Assembly: GCF_026625565.1 (NCBI RefSeq)
Contig: NZ_CP112998.1
Span: 684,501-748,500, forward strand
Direction: 5' to 3'
Length of the DNA stretch: 64,000 nucleotides
Source of the DNA: Dyadobacter pollutisoli
Lineage (GTDB): Bacteria > Bacteroidota > Bacteroidia > Cytophagales > Spirosomataceae
Under the pieces are notes generated by a model. That model saw only the letters and a list, made by a program, of their open reading frames with translations. It ran no database searches and was not told the DNA's origin. Shown piece after piece: positions 1 through 11,543 of the stretch; position 1 is the first letter of the stretch, and each line of letters opens with the position of its first letter. A program made the translations under genes and the position numbers.

Positions 1-1067
1 ACGAGCAGCAGTCGACGCTGGCCGCTGGTAATTATATGGTCAATGCAGGCATCGTAAAGGGATTTATCAATAAAAAACTGGTTAATAAAAACCTCTCATG
101 GGAGAACACGAAAGTTTTCAACCTTGGCCTCGACCTGGGCTTTCTCAACAACCGATTGTCTGCCGAGATTGATTATTACGATCGCCTCACGACTGGTATG
201 AACCGTCCATCGGAAATGTCGATCCTGCTGACGGGTGCTTACGATGCGCCACGCAAGAATATCGGGAACCTGCGTAACCGTGGTATCGAGGGGAACCTCA
301 CCTGGCGCGACCGGAAGGGGGGGATCAATTATATGCTGGCATTGAATGCGTCTTACAACCGGACCAACCTGGAATCCTGGAATGAGTTCCTGGGCCGTGG
401 CTACACGTTCCTGAACATGCCTTACCATTATCTTTATACCTATCAGGACCAGGGTATTGCGCAAACCTGGCAGGACGTCTACAATGCAACCCCACAAGGC
501 GCTTCACCGGGGGACATACTGCGCAAGGATATCAACGGCGACGGACGCATTACCGACGAGGATAAGGTAGCATTCCCCAAAACGCAGCGCGACCGGCCGA
601 CGACCAACTTTGCCCTGAATGGCAATGTCTCGTGGCGCGGTCTGGATCTTTCGTTCTTAATGCAGGGTGCAACGGGCCGTAAAGATTACTGGATCAATAT
701 CTATAACAATGTCAATATTGGCGCACAGCGTTATGCATCCACGCAGGCGCACTGGGATAATCCCTGGTCGGTGGAAAACCGTGATGGCGCATGGCCAAGG
801 CTGGGTGGCAATGCCAACCGGGAGGAAACCACTTTCTGGCTCGACGACCTGTCGTACATCCGCATAAAAAACGTTCAGTTGGGCTACAACCTTCCTGCGA
901 TGCTGACCAAAAGGATCGGTATCAGCAACTTCCGCATTTTCGCATCGACTGAGAACCTGGCGACTTTTACCAAATTCCGCGGGCTTGATCCGGAAAAGGC
1001 GGGCAACAAAAGCGATGCTTATCCTTTGAACAAATCCTATTCACTTGGCATCAACATCGGCATTTAA
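1..1067 (+). CDS. SusC-like TonB-dependent receptor, C-terminal part
   Basis: The frame is already open at the first base and runs to the TAA at 1065-1067, so this is only the last third of the gene. The visible residues show outer-membrane beta-barrel strands typical of SusC/RagA receptors: alternating aromatic strands, a DINGDGRITDEDK loop, and a C-terminal stretch with LGYNLP, the STENLATFTKFRGLDPE motif and a final SLGINIGI strand. Such receptors import oligosaccharides across the outer membrane with TonB energy, capped by the SusD partner that starts 12 bases downstream. The substrate cannot be read from this part; the downstream lyase suggests a uronic-acid polysaccharide. Confidence 0.93.
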   Translation, partial: EQQSTLAAGNYMVNAGIVKGFINKKLVNKNLSWENTKVFNLGLDLGFLNNRLSAEIDYYDRLTTGMNRPSEMSILLTGAYDAPRKNIGNLRNRGIEGNLTWRDRKGGINYMLALNASYNRTNLESWNEFLGRGYTFLNMPYHYLYTYQDQGIAQTWQDVYNATPQGASPGDILRKDINGDGRITDEDKVAFPKTQRDRPTTNFALNGNVSWRGLDLSFLMQGATGRKDYWINIYNNVNIGAQRYASTQAHWDNPWSVENRDGAWPRLGGNANREETTFWLDDLSYIRIKNVQLGYNLPAMLTKRIGISNFRIFASTENLATFTKFRGLDPEKAGNKSDAYPLNKSYSLGINIGI

Positions 1068-1079
1068 AACAGCTTCATA

Positions 1080-2918
1080 ATGAAAAGTATAAAATCGATA
1101 TTATCAATGACCATGCTCACAGGGCTTCTTTTGACAGCCAGTTCCTGTATGCATGACCTGCTCGAACAGGAGCCTACCACCGAGCTGAGCGCCGGTGCTT
1201 TCTGGAAAACCGAGGACGACGCGACCTTCGCATTGAATGGTGCATATTCATCAATCCGCCCCGTATTTGACCGCGATTATTACCTGGACGGCCACGGGGA
1301 ATACGTCCGTACCCGCGGTACCAGCGCCACAAACGGCAACCTGCGCCTGGGCGACGCCTACCATAGCGGGGATTACAACCCAACCGGCTATGGAGATAAT
1401 TTTGATAAAATGTACCGGTATCTCTACGGAGGGGTTAACCGTACCAATTATGTGATCGAAAATGTCAATAACATGATCGCTACGGCAAAGCCGGAATCTA
1501 TCGAGAAGCTGCAAGCCATCGTCGGTGAAGCCAGGCTGCTGCGCGGGATGGTGTATTTCCGTCTGATCTCGATGTGGGGCGATGTGCCATATATTTCCAA
1601 GGTTATCGGCGATAACTCCGAAGTGGCCAACCTGACCAGGCTCCCTATAGCCCAGGTAAAGGATTCGATCATGGCCGACTTTACCTATGCCTACGAAAAA
1701 CTTCCCGCCAAGCCAGCCGGTGTTGGCCGAGCAGGCAAGCCTGCCGCACTTGCTTTCCGGGGGAAATTGCAATTGTACTGGGCCTGCTGGAACCGTTTCG
1801 GGTGGCCGGAGCTGGACACCTTCAAGGCGGACGCCAATGCAGCAACCGCAGCTTACACTGCCGCAGCAGCCGACTTTAATTCGGTGATCAATGATTACGG
1901 CTTGGTGCTTTTCCGTAATGGCGAGCCCGGCAGCATCGATTCACTGGGGAAAGCGGACAATCTGCCTAACTACTATTATTTGTTCACGCCGGTCGCCAAT
2001 AACGATCCTGAAATCATTATGGGCTTCACGCACGGGGGCACCGGTACGGCGCAGGGCGAAGAGCTGATGCGTGACGTGGCCGGGCGCTCGCACGAAGGGT
2101 CGCAATGCTGGGTATCCCCGCGTTACGAAATCGCAGACCGCTATCAATCAACGGTCACCGGTGATTTTGCGCCCAAACTGGTCCCTATGAACCCCACTGC
2201 GGACGGCGCCAGGACGGCCCCCAACTCGGCGGTAAATCCTGCGAGCTATAAGAACAGGGATTTCCGGATGAAAGCGTCCATTATGTGGGACTATGAAGTG
2301 AGCGTGGGAATGAACTCGTTGAAATCGACTGGCTGGTGCCCTTTCATTTACAAAACCTGGAACCAGCCCGTTACGATCGATGGCGTAAAGTATACGACCT
2401 ATAATACCGACGGTAGCAACTCAGGATATGTGTTCCGCAAATTCCTGCGCAACTATGCAGGCCAGGGACGCAGCGATGGTGACTATAACTTCCCGGTCAT
2501 GCGCCTGGCGGACGTCTACCTGATGTACGCGGAAGCAACCAACGCCGTGAACGGTCCGACTGCGGACGCCATTGCATTGGTCAATAAGGTGCGTCACCGC
2601 GGTAATTTGCCTGAGTTGACTACTGCCAAGACAGCCAGTGCCGACGCATTTTTTGCTGCCATTGAGCAGGAAAGGATCATTGAGCTTTTAGGTGAAGGCC
2701 AGCGCGGATTTGATCTACGTCGCTGGCGGGCTCTCGAACGCGTTTGGGGCGCGCCTTATGGGGAAGGTTTGTGGCGGATAGATTCTCATGGTGCCAACCA
2801 GAGCCGGTACTTCCAGAATGCCCCTGAGCGCACTTATCAGCAGAACTATATCTTCCGGATCCCACCGGGAGAGCGTGACCGGAACCCTAGCCTGACACAG
2901 AATACGCCCTGGCTGTAG
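1080..2918 (+). CDS. SusD/RagB family nutrient-binding outer-membrane lipoprotein
   Basis: This 612-residue protein begins with a lipoprotein signal (lipobox LLTASSC, Cys near residue 23) followed by the SusD opening DLLEQEPTTELS and the FWKTEDDA segment. The middle has the helical TPR-like SusD fold (EARLLRGMVYFRLI), and the end has the conserved MRLADVYLMYAEA and ERIIELLGEGQRGFDLRRW motifs. It should sit on the cell surface, bind glycan and close over the SusC channel encoded immediately upstream. Length is normal for the family. It is clearly co-transcribed with SusC and with the lipoprotein genes that follow. Confidence 0.96.
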   Translation: MKSIKSILSMTMLTGLLLTASSCMHDLLEQEPTTELSAGAFWKTEDDATFALNGAYSSIRPVFDRDYYLDGHGEYVRTRGTSATNGNLRLGDAYHSGDYNPTGYGDNFDKMYRYLYGGVNRTNYVIENVNNMIATAKPESIEKLQAIVGEARLLRGMVYFRLISMWGDVPYISKVIGDNSEVANLTRLPIAQVKDSIMADFTYAYEKLPAKPAGVGRAGKPAALAFRGKLQLYWACWNRFGWPELDTFKADANAATAAYTAAAADFNSVINDYGLVLFRNGEPGSIDSLGKADNLPNYYYLFTPVANNDPEIIMGFTHGGTGTAQGEELMRDVAGRSHEGSQCWVSPRYEIADRYQSTVTGDFAPKLVPMNPTADGARTAPNSAVNPASYKNRDFRMKASIMWDYEVSVGMNSLKSTGWCPFIYKTWNQPVTIDGVKYTTYNTDGSNSGYVFRKFLRNYAGQGRSDGDYNFPVMRLADVYLMYAEATNAVNGPTADAIALVNKVRHRGNLPELTTAKTASADAFFAAIEQERIIELLGEGQRGFDLRRWRALERVWGAPYGEGLWRIDSHGANQSRYFQNAPERTYQQNYIFRIPPGERDRNPSLTQNTPWL

Positions 2919-2958
2919 CGATTTTGGCCCAAACACAAACATTTAAACATTCATACTC

Positions 2959-3366
2959 ATGTTAAAATATATCAAGGCAATTGCAGCACTCATGCTCACG
3001 GCGGGGATACTGATCTGCTGCAAAGAGGATTTTCCTGTGGACGAGGACGGGTTGCTGATCACCACCCGCAGCCAGTGCTACGTAAGTAATTTTGAACTTC
3101 TTGGCGTTGATTTTCAGACGGTAAGGACAGAGAATGCCGACATTGACACGACCGCGCAGACGATCAATGTGAAGGTTTTTTATGGTACGGATTTGAAAAA
3201 CCTGTTCCCGCAGTTTTCATTGGTAACGGACGCAAAACTCGATCCGAAAATCACCGGTGCCATGGATTTCTCCGATCTGGCCAATCCCAAAAAGTTTACG
3301 GTGGTATCCGGCAACAGGAAAGTAAGGAAAACCTATACGGTCAACATTGCAGTACAACAACCGTAA
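2959..3366 (+). CDS. Small surface lipoprotein of the PUL (DUF5018-like)
   Basis: A 135-residue protein with a lipobox ending at Cys 21 (GILICC). After the lipid anchor comes one beta-rich domain with a NVKVFYGTDLKNLFPQFSL segment and an RKTYTVNI ending, as in the Ig-like DUF5018-type modules next to SusD genes in Bacteroidota. It starts 40 bases after SusD and is probably part of the same transcript. A surface glycan-binding or accessory role is likely from position alone; no catalytic residues are evident. The family name is a recollection of sequence style, not a search result. Confidence 0.7.
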   Translation: MLKYIKAIAALMLTAGILICCKEDFPVDEDGLLITTRSQCYVSNFELLGVDFQTVRTENADIDTTAQTINVKVFYGTDLKNLFPQFSLVTDAKLDPKITGAMDFSDLANPKKFTVVSGNRKVRKTYTVNIAVQQP

Positions 3367-3383
3367 GCCATTCACATTCAAAA

Positions 3384-4376
3384 ATGAAGATCATGAAATA
3401 TAAATATATGCGCTACCTGATGGTATTGATCGGGTTGGCAGGCCTTTCTTCCTGCCAGGAAGAGGAATATGCGGTACCTGTGCTCAAAGAGCAACTTCAA
3501 AACGATGTCATCAAAAGGACGCTGGGGCCGAATGTGGCCGGGCTCAACATTGAATTCGCCTATGCGATGGCTATTCCGGCCTCCCTTGGTAAACTGGTAT
3601 CGGCCGAGGTGGAGGCCAGCATTGCGGGGGCCGAAGCTACCTATCTTGATAATAAATCCTACTACACCAATGGAAGCGGTAACGATATTGGTATCGAGAT
3701 TGGGAAAGAGTCCGAGAACAACGGCGCGAAAACGACTGTAACCTTTACCAAGGACACCACGGCAGCAACGCTCAGGTACTACTACCACATTCCCTCGAAT
3801 GCAAAAGGGAAGGAGGTTACATTTAAGTTCTCGGCGAAAGCCAGCAACGGACAATCGGTCTCTTACGCGATGGGACCCTACAAAATTGCCCAGATGGACA
3901 TGGTGCTGGACCTGGACGTGAAGGACAGCACCAACGCCTACATTTCCATTGAAGATATGGCCGTCTACAGCGCAGCCAACGCAGCAGCCAATGCGGCCAA
4001 GATCGACCTGGTGTATCTTTACCGGTCGATTCCCAACATTACCTTTGCCCACGCATTGGTAGCGCCTTCGGCCAAAACTTATCTGCCCGGGCTAACGCTG
4101 CCGACCGGTGTAAACCGTAGCGCCAAGGTTCGGAAAGTGTGGAATTTGCGTGATTTTCATCTCGCCCGTTTGCAATACGGTATCTTTATCGATGACCTGG
4201 ATTTTCAGCAGCTCGACCTTACCAGCGCCCCGGACTATGCGATCAACCTGAAAGCGGAAGCGGGGGTGTGGGTCGAAACGCAGGACGGAAAGTATCGCGC
4301 CTATGTGTATGTGAATTCGGTCAACAATGGCTCTAAGAGTGCCAAGATCAGTATCAAGCGCTATACGATGAAATAG
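3384..4376 (+). CDS. PUL surface lipoprotein, DUF4466-like
   Basis: A 330-residue predicted lipoprotein. Starts are possible at residues 1, 4 and 9; all leave the same signal peptide with a lipobox at GLSSC. The rest is beta-rich with no enzyme motif, including the NVAGLNIEFAYAMAIP segment and a TYLDNKSYYTNGSGND stretch. Proteins of this type (DUF4466) occur as glycan-binding accessories in Bacteroidota polysaccharide loci. It follows the preceding lipoprotein gene by 17 bases and is followed by a GC-rich hairpin that may end the transcript or lower expression of the lyase gene. Confidence 0.7.
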   Translation: MKIMKYKYMRYLMVLIGLAGLSSCQEEEYAVPVLKEQLQNDVIKRTLGPNVAGLNIEFAYAMAIPASLGKLVSAEVEASIAGAEATYLDNKSYYTNGSGNDIGIEIGKESENNGAKTTVTFTKDTTAATLRYYYHIPSNAKGKEVTFKFSAKASNGQSVSYAMGPYKIAQMDMVLDLDVKDSTNAYISIEDMAVYSAANAAANAAKIDLVYLYRSIPNITFAHALVAPSAKTYLPGLTLPTGVNRSAKVRKVWNLRDFHLARLQYGIFIDDLDFQQLDLTSAPDYAINLKAEAGVWVETQDGKYRAYVYVNSVNNGSKSAKISIKRYTMK

Positions 4377-4400
4377 TGCATGCCTTTTGAATTTGAATGT

Positions 4401-4440
4401 TTCCCGCAGGTTTTGCACTCTGCATGCCTGCGGGGAATTT
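4401..4440 (+). terminator. Hairpin between lipoprotein and lyase genes
   Basis: CCCGCAGG at 4403-4410 pairs perfectly with CCTGCGGG at 4427-4434 around a 16-base loop. No strong U-run follows, so it may be an attenuator or mRNA-stabilising hairpin rather than a full terminator. Confidence 0.5.
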
Positions 4441-4485
4441 GTTACCGTTCTTCTTTTTGGCTCACATTCCCGCTCAACAATATTT

Positions 4486-5697
4486 ATGAAAACAGCTAAA
4501 AACCGCTTGCAAGTCTTGTCCTGTATCGCTTTGGTGATGGGCTCACTTTTACTTCAAAGCTTCAAGTCTCCGGCCCAAACATTTCTGATCAAACCCCAAT
4601 ACCTTCAAAACGCAAAGGATAAGGTACAAAAGGGTGACAAAACGCTATTGAAGGCATTGGAAGACCTGAAAATCCGGGCAGACAAAGCATTGAAATCGGG
4701 TCCTTATTCGGTTACCTATAAAAGCAAAGTGCCGCCCAGTGGTGATAAACATGATTATATGAGTGTAGGCCCGTACTGGTGGCCCGATTCCACCAAAGCC
4801 GACGGGCTGCCCTATATCCGCAAGGATGGTCAGGTAAATCCCGAACGCTACACAATTAAAGATGCAGATTACCACGGCAGTCTGTGCCGTGATGTCAATC
4901 TGCTGGGGCTTGCCTGGTATTTTACAGGTGATACCCGATATTCGGACCATGCGGCCAAGCTTTTAAAAGTATGGTTTCTGGATAAAGAGACACGCATGAA
5001 CCCTAACCTGAACTACGGCCAGGCCATACCAGGCGTGACGGCCGGCCGGGGGATCGGCATTATCGATACGCACGTGCTTGCCCGGCTCATTGATGGCCTG
5101 CAACTTTTGAAAGACTCGAAAAGCCTTTCGCAGGCCGACTATAACGGCATTCAGGATTGGTACAAAGCATTCCTGCACTGGATGCGCACCAGCCCGATCG
5201 GGGTGGATGAGGCCGACGAATTTAACAATCACGGGACCTGGTACGATGTCCAAACTGTGTCGATAGCACTTTTCACCGGACAGGATGATCTGGCAAAGCA
5301 GATTTTGGAAGAACAAACCAAAAAAAGGATTGCCAGTCAGTTGGCAAAAGATGGTTCACAGCCGCACGAGCTGGCCAGAACGGTGTCGTGGAACTACTCG
5401 GTGATGAACCTTCAGGGTTTTTTCCAGCTGGCCGCATTAGGGGAAAGCGTGGGCGTAGATCTATGGAATTATACCACGCCCGATGGAAAGAGCATTAAAT
5501 CCGCCTTCACCTGGCTGCTGCCCTTTGCCGAGCAGAAAAAGGCCTGGACCTATAAACAAATTAAGCCGATTCATTTTGCAGGTTTTGCAGGGTTAGCCAG
5601 GACCGCCTTGCTTCATTATCCCGATCTGGATATTTCGGGATTGAAAGTTGACCAGCAGGATGAAAATATGATGCTTCTTACGAGTGTTGCCTATTGA
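4486..5697 (+). CDS. Secreted polysaccharide lyase, alginate_lyase fold (PL38/PL5-like)
   Basis: The reading frame opens at 4387, but the ATG at 4486 gives a proper signal peptide (MKTAKNRLQVLSCIALVMG...) and about 403 residues. The alginate_lyase (alpha/alpha toroid) family marks are clear: HDYMSVGPYWWPD near residue 90, RDVNLLGLAWYFTGD, and the catalytic-region motif NNHGTWYD near residue 250. Such enzymes cleave uronic-acid polysaccharides by beta-elimination in the periplasm or outside the cell; Bacteroidota members of this shape include glucuronan lyases (PL38). The neighbouring SusCD pair would import the product. Alginate, glucuronan or another uronan cannot be told apart from sequence alone. 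Confidence 0.85.
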   Translation: MKTAKNRLQVLSCIALVMGSLLLQSFKSPAQTFLIKPQYLQNAKDKVQKGDKTLLKALEDLKIRADKALKSGPYSVTYKSKVPPSGDKHDYMSVGPYWWPDSTKADGLPYIRKDGQVNPERYTIKDADYHGSLCRDVNLLGLAWYFTGDTRYSDHAAKLLKVWFLDKETRMNPNLNYGQAIPGVTAGRGIGIIDTHVLARLIDGLQLLKDSKSLSQADYNGIQDWYKAFLHWMRTSPIGVDEADEFNNHGTWYDVQTVSIALFTGQDDLAKQILEEQTKKRIASQLAKDGSQPHELARTVSWNYSVMNLQGFFQLAALGESVGVDLWNYTTPDGKSIKSAFTWLLPFAEQKKAWTYKQIKPIHFAGFAGLARTALLHYPDLDISGLKVDQQDENMMLLTSVAY

Positions 5698-5741
5698 AAG
5701 CCGAAGCGAATCAAAAGATAAGGTTACCAAAGTAGTGCGTA

Positions 5742-5769
5742 TTGACCGGAGACGCTGAGCTCCGGTCAA
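5742..5769. terminator. Convergent-gene hairpin
   Basis: TTGACCGGAG (5742-5751) pairs perfectly with CTCCGGTCAA (5760-5769) around an 8-base loop. It lies between the convergent lyase and YyaL-type genes and could act as a terminator in both directions, although the U-run is short. Confidence 0.6.
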
Positions 5770-5870
5770 ACTGAAATTTTTGCCAATCCAGTATACACCA
5801 GCTGGAATGCTGCTAGCAGATAAAGCGCCAAAGTGACAAAGAATAATTTGATACCTAGAAATATATGGGG

Positions 5871-7889
<2,019 letters not shown>

Positions 7890-7905
7890 GGGAATGGATG
7901 GTAAG

Positions 7906-9537
7906 CTACTGAACAACAACCACTTTTTTGGTGATCGTTTTTAAACTGGTAGTAAAGCGAGCAAAATATATACCAGAGGAAATGACGGGCAATGTGAGCA
8001 GCTCTTTGGTTTGACCGGCAACGGATTTTATTTTCTTTTGAAAAACAGGCTGGCCTTTGGTGTTGACCAGCGAGAATTCGACCTCACTGGCGCCATTGAC
8101 ACCGGTCAATGCCACATTCAGCTCCCGGCTGACCACATGCGGGTACACATAGGCATCTGAGAGGAAGGGCTGCGTTGAATTAATAATGTCGGTCAGGTCA
8201 AATTTGCAGAGAAAAACCTCTTTTCCTTTCAAGGAAATAGTCCTTGACCATTTTTGATAGGAGACAAAAACATCAGTTTGGGCGTTATCAGCCGCGTAAG
8301 GGTTTTGGGCGGCGATCAAAATGTTATTTCCTTTCACTACTCCGCGCCAGACGGGCGTTTGCGATTCCATTAAATCTCTGGCAGACTGTGGTATGACCAA
8401 TTGATAAGCCCCTTCAAACATATCTTTGAAGGCCGACAGGCGGTACAGGCCGTAGATAAAATGCTCATAAGGGGCATAATTTTCCTGGCGATTACCCGGG
8501 AATGCAGGGTTTTCCCAAAGCCATAGGCCCTTGGCGCCCGAGAAAAACGGAAATATAGCTGTGGCCTGGGCCATAAAGGAAGTAATCAGTGGGGTAGTGG
8601 GGTCATAGCTATCATGAATCCGCATCCACACAAAGGGTACAACCGGCTTACTGCTCCAAGCCGTATTGGATTCAATGTTGAATAAAAGGTAGGAGAGGTA
8701 ATCCTTGCCAATGGGATGATCATATCCATAATAGTAGTATGGCGAAGGGGACAGGAAATCCAATGCATTGTGGAAGCTGCCGCCCACTTTGCCACTATTG
8801 TCCTGGGTCAGGTAATGGGTCCGGGCCGGATTGGTTGTCCAGTCCTGCCAGCTGTTGGAAGTGATGTTCAGCCACGTATTGCGCACCGGAACGTCACTAT
8901 AACTGGTGATGGCTGCCTTCACCCCTTTGGCCCGCAAACGGTTGACGGCCTCGGTATACCACCACCTGATATCACGTTTATAGGCAAATAGAAAATCCGC
9001 GTCCGAAAGGTTTCGGTAGTTCTGTGGGATCTGGGTGTTGGTTTTAAGGGCAAGTATATCGCGGTCTTCGCGCTGCATTCTTTCAATGTCCAGGCAAATG
9101 ATCTGCGAGTCGGAGGTGCTGGAAGCATAATTGTCCCAAAAGCTGCGGTAGGCGGCCGTGTCGTTTCCCCATGGACTGCGCAATGTATTATCGGCCCAGG
9201 GCTGATTACCCGAAGAGGTAGCCACACCGTACCAAAGTATGGCGCGGTTCTCGGCTTTCAGCGAGCCAGGCTCCGGGCCGCTGTATGCGGCAATATGACT
9301 GAAACCGTGTCTGAGCGGCTGCGACTGGGTATCGCCAAACCGGGGGCCGCTGTAAATGATTTGAAACGGTAGCGTAAATTCAGGGAATTTGCTCCATTCG
9401 ATGGTATTATTGGTCGTAACCGGGTTTAGCACATAAGCGGGCTGACAGTCCTGGCCCAAGGATTGAAAACAGAGCAGAAGCAGGGAGATAAAGCCAGTAT
9501 AAGCCGCCGTTAAATAGATCTTTGTATATGGGACCAT
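7906..9537 (-). CDS. Secreted protein with T9SS C-terminal sorting domain
   Basis: A 543-residue protein with an N-terminal signal peptide (cleavage near SLGQDC). Residues about 40-420 look like a large alpha/beta barrel of glycoside-hydrolase type: AILWYGVATSSG, IICLDIERMQRED, KAAITSYSDVPVRN, VPFVWMRIHDSYD and AKGLWLWENP. The last about 80 residues form a type IX sorting domain (VEFSLVNTKGQPVF ... SSGIYFARF ... TKKVVVVQ). It should be exported through the T9SS. I do not recognise a specific enzyme family, and no substrate can be assigned. It is the upstream partner of the YyaL-type gene on the same strand. Confidence 0.8.
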   Translation of the reverse strand: MVPYTKIYLTAAYTGFISLLLLCFQSLGQDCQPAYVLNPVTTNNTIEWSKFPEFTLPFQIIYSGPRFGDTQSQPLRHGFSHIAAYSGPEPGSLKAENRAILWYGVATSSGNQPWADNTLRSPWGNDTAAYRSFWDNYASSTSDSQIICLDIERMQREDRDILALKTNTQIPQNYRNLSDADFLFAYKRDIRWWYTEAVNRLRAKGVKAAITSYSDVPVRNTWLNITSNSWQDWTTNPARTHYLTQDNSGKVGGSFHNALDFLSPSPYYYYGYDHPIGKDYLSYLLFNIESNTAWSSKPVVPFVWMRIHDSYDPTTPLITSFMAQATAIFPFFSGAKGLWLWENPAFPGNRQENYAPYEHFIYGLYRLSAFKDMFEGAYQLVIPQSARDLMESQTPVWRGVVKGNNILIAAQNPYAADNAQTDVFVSYQKWSRTISLKGKEVFLCKFDLTDIINSTQPFLSDAYVYPHVVSRELNVALTGVNGASEVEFSLVNTKGQPVFQKKIKSVAGQTKELLTLPVISSGIYFARFTTSLKTITKKVVVVQ

Positions 9538-9542
9538 AAGAA

Positions 9543-9568
9543 TTGACCAGACAAATTCGTTACTTTTG
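9543..9568 (+). promoter_or_regulatory. Possible Bacteroidota-type promoter
   Basis: TACTTTTG at 9561-9568 matches the Bacteroidota -7 consensus TAnnTTTG exactly, with a TTG at 9543-9545 upstream. The spacing is shorter than the usual 19-21 bases, so this is a weak call. It would drive the lipoprotein gene at 9667. Confidence 0.3.
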
Positions 9569-9666
9569 CGCTTAGAGTAATTTGATTTTTCCGCGAAAGC
9601 AACAATGCGTTATTTGCTAAGAAATTTTCATTTTAAAATTGCCTTGAAACATAAAATCCAACAGAT

Positions 9667-10125
9667 ATGAGACGATTACTGCTTTTTGTCCCGCTCCTTT
9701 TGACCCTTTTATTGCTGGGTTGCGATAAGGACAAAGATAAGAACGAAAACCCGACGCTGACAGAAAAGGATAAAATACTGATCAATTATCCCTGGCGGAT
9801 GTCAACAGTCACAGATTTGGCAAACAAGGATATCCCTGTCAACCAGCTCAATGCCCAGACGAAGGCTATTAAGGAAGAGATGGATATACAGTTTCTTCAA
9901 AACAATGTGACCAAGGCCATTGATCAGGATTCCAAGCAGGTCATCAACGGTGGTACGTGGTATCTAATGAACGATAATAAGGTGCTCGATATCAAGATTT
10001 CGGGCTTCTCTGGCGAATTTGGCGTCGAAGAGCTCACCAATAGCAAACTCAGGTTGAAAAGCAAGATGCCTGTCGATGGCGTCGAGCAGGAAACGATCAT
10101 GGTTTTCCAGCCCGTCATCAAGTAA
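9667..10125 (+). CDS. Lipocalin-like lipoprotein
   Basis: A 152-residue lipoprotein: hydrophobic signal, lipobox LLLLGC with Cys at 19, then a charged DKDKDKNENPTLTEKDK linker. The folded part (YPWRMSTVTD, MDIQFLQNNV, GGTWYLMNDNKVLDIKI, LRLKSKM) has the strand pattern of lipocalin-like domains common among Bacteroidota lipoproteins. Ligand and role are unknown. It stands alone, with a good terminator 30 bases downstream. Confidence 0.75.
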   Translation: MRRLLLFVPLLLTLLLLGCDKDKDKNENPTLTEKDKILINYPWRMSTVTDLANKDIPVNQLNAQTKAIKEEMDIQFLQNNVTKAIDQDSKQVINGGTWYLMNDNKVLDIKISGFSGEFGVEELTNSKLRLKSKMPVDGVEQETIMVFQPVIK

Positions 10126-10154
10126 TTGATGGGCTGATGCAAGCATTTGTTTAA

Positions 10155-10190
10155 AGAGGCGGCGGATTAAATCTGCCGCTTTTCTTATTT
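10155..10190 (+). terminator. Rho-independent terminator
   Basis: A GC-rich stem (GGCGGCGGATT with AATCTGCCGCTT, allowing one G-U pair) is followed by a T-rich run, directly after the lipoprotein gene. Confidence 0.75.
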
Positions 10191-10209
10191 TGTAGCCAAA
10201 TTTGAATGA

Positions 10210-11523
10210 ATGAAAAAGAACAACCCCTCCATGATCAATGCCTGGTGTATGTACGACTGGGCCAATTCCGTTCACGCGCTTGTTATCGTTTCCAGTATAT
10301 TTCCCGTTTATTTCAGCGCCACAGCACTCAGTGCGTCGGGCACTGCTGAGACCAATTTCCTGGGGATACACATCAAAAGTTCCGTACTTTTTTCCTATAC
10401 CGTTTCCGCTTCTTTTTTGATTACGGCACTGCTGATCCCGTTATGCACAGCGGTCGCTGATTATACAGGCAAGAAGAAAAATTTTATGAAATTCTTCTGC
10501 TATACCGGCGCAGTGAGCTGTATGCTGCTTTATTTTTTTACCAAAGACACACTGACGGCCGGGGTATTTCTTTTCGGGCTTAGTTTGGTGGGGTGGAGCG
10601 GCAGCATTGTATTTTATGATTCCTACCTGCCTGAAATTGCCACCGAGGAAAATTATGACCGGTACAGTGCGCGAGGCTTTTCGATGGGCTACCTGGGCAG
10701 CGTTCTGCTGCTTCTTTTTAATCTGAGCATGATCCTTGCGCCCCAATTTTACGGCATCACCCACAAGGCGCTTCCGGCCAGGATCTCTTTTTTTACCGTC
10801 GGGCTTTGGTGGATCCTCTTTGCACAGATCCCTTTTCATTATTTGCCCGCTGGAAAATCGGCCAAGAAAAAAGCAGGCAACTGGGTTTTCAACGGTTTTG
10901 CTGAACTAAGAAAAGTGTATTTGCAGCTCCGCGGGCAACCTTACCTGGCCAAATTCCTGAGCGCTTTCTTTATATATACTATGGGTTTGAGAACGGTCAT
11001 GTACGTGGCAACGATTTTTGGCGCGACCGAGCTGAAACTTCCTTCGCAGAGCCTGATCATTACTGTCCTTTTGATCCAGTTGGTGGGCATTGCAGGTTCT
11101 TATGCTTTCGCCTGGCTTTCGGGCAGGATCGGAAATATCTATGCTTTAATGATCGGGGTGGCCATTTGGGTGGGCATCTGCATGGGCGCCTACTACACGA
11201 CACAGGCCTCCGAGTTTTATGTGATTGCCTGCATGGTCGGTATGGTCATGGGCGGGATACAGTCTCTTTCCAGGTCTACCTACTCTAAGCTGATCCCCGA
11301 GAATGTGCCCGACACGGCGTCTTATTTCAGTTTTTATGATGTGACCGAGAAGCTGGCCATTGTGATTGGTACATTTATCTATGGGGCAGTCGAGCAGCTG
11401 ACGGGAAGCATGCGCAACAGTATTCTTGCGCTACTGCTGATTTTCATCGTTGGGCTCGTACTGCTTTACCGGATCCCGTCACGTAAAGTTTACCATTTCC
11501 AGTTGGAAACAAATAAAAATTAG
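10210..11523 (+). CDS. MFS transporter, UMF1/Atg22 family
   Basis: A 437-residue membrane protein with about 12 hydrophobic segments. The start MKKNNPSMINAWCMYDWANS, with its YDWANSVHALVI motif, is the hallmark of the UMF1 (Atg22-like) branch of the major facilitator superfamily. GWSGSIVFYDSYLPEIA and GGIQSLSRSTYSKLIPE are also family-typical. In eukaryotes Atg22 exports amino acids from the vacuole; the bacterial substrate is not established. It stands alone between a terminator and tRNA-Val. Confidence 0.9.
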   Translation: MKKNNPSMINAWCMYDWANSVHALVIVSSIFPVYFSATALSASGTAETNFLGIHIKSSVLFSYTVSASFLITALLIPLCTAVADYTGKKKNFMKFFCYTGAVSCMLLYFFTKDTLTAGVFLFGLSLVGWSGSIVFYDSYLPEIATEENYDRYSARGFSMGYLGSVLLLLFNLSMILAPQFYGITHKALPARISFFTVGLWWILFAQIPFHYLPAGKSAKKKAGNWVFNGFAELRKVYLQLRGQPYLAKFLSAFFIYTMGLRTVMYVATIFGATELKLPSQSLIITVLLIQLVGIAGSYAFAWLSGRIGNIYALMIGVAIWVGICMGAYYTTQASEFYVIACMVGMVMGGIQSLSRSTYSKLIPENVPDTASYFSFYDVTEKLAIVIGTFIYGAVEQLTGSMRNSILALLLIFIVGLVLLYRIPSRKVYHFQLETNKN

Positions 11524-11543
11524 CGTATCATAGCGGCTCTTAC

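Noticed and set aside
1251..1772. 173-residue minus-strand ORF
   Set aside because: It lies wholly inside the SusD gene and its residue content is not protein-like.
3378..4052. 224-residue minus-strand ORF
   Set aside because: It is a shadow of the DUF4466-like lipoprotein gene, which has a signal peptide and coding context.
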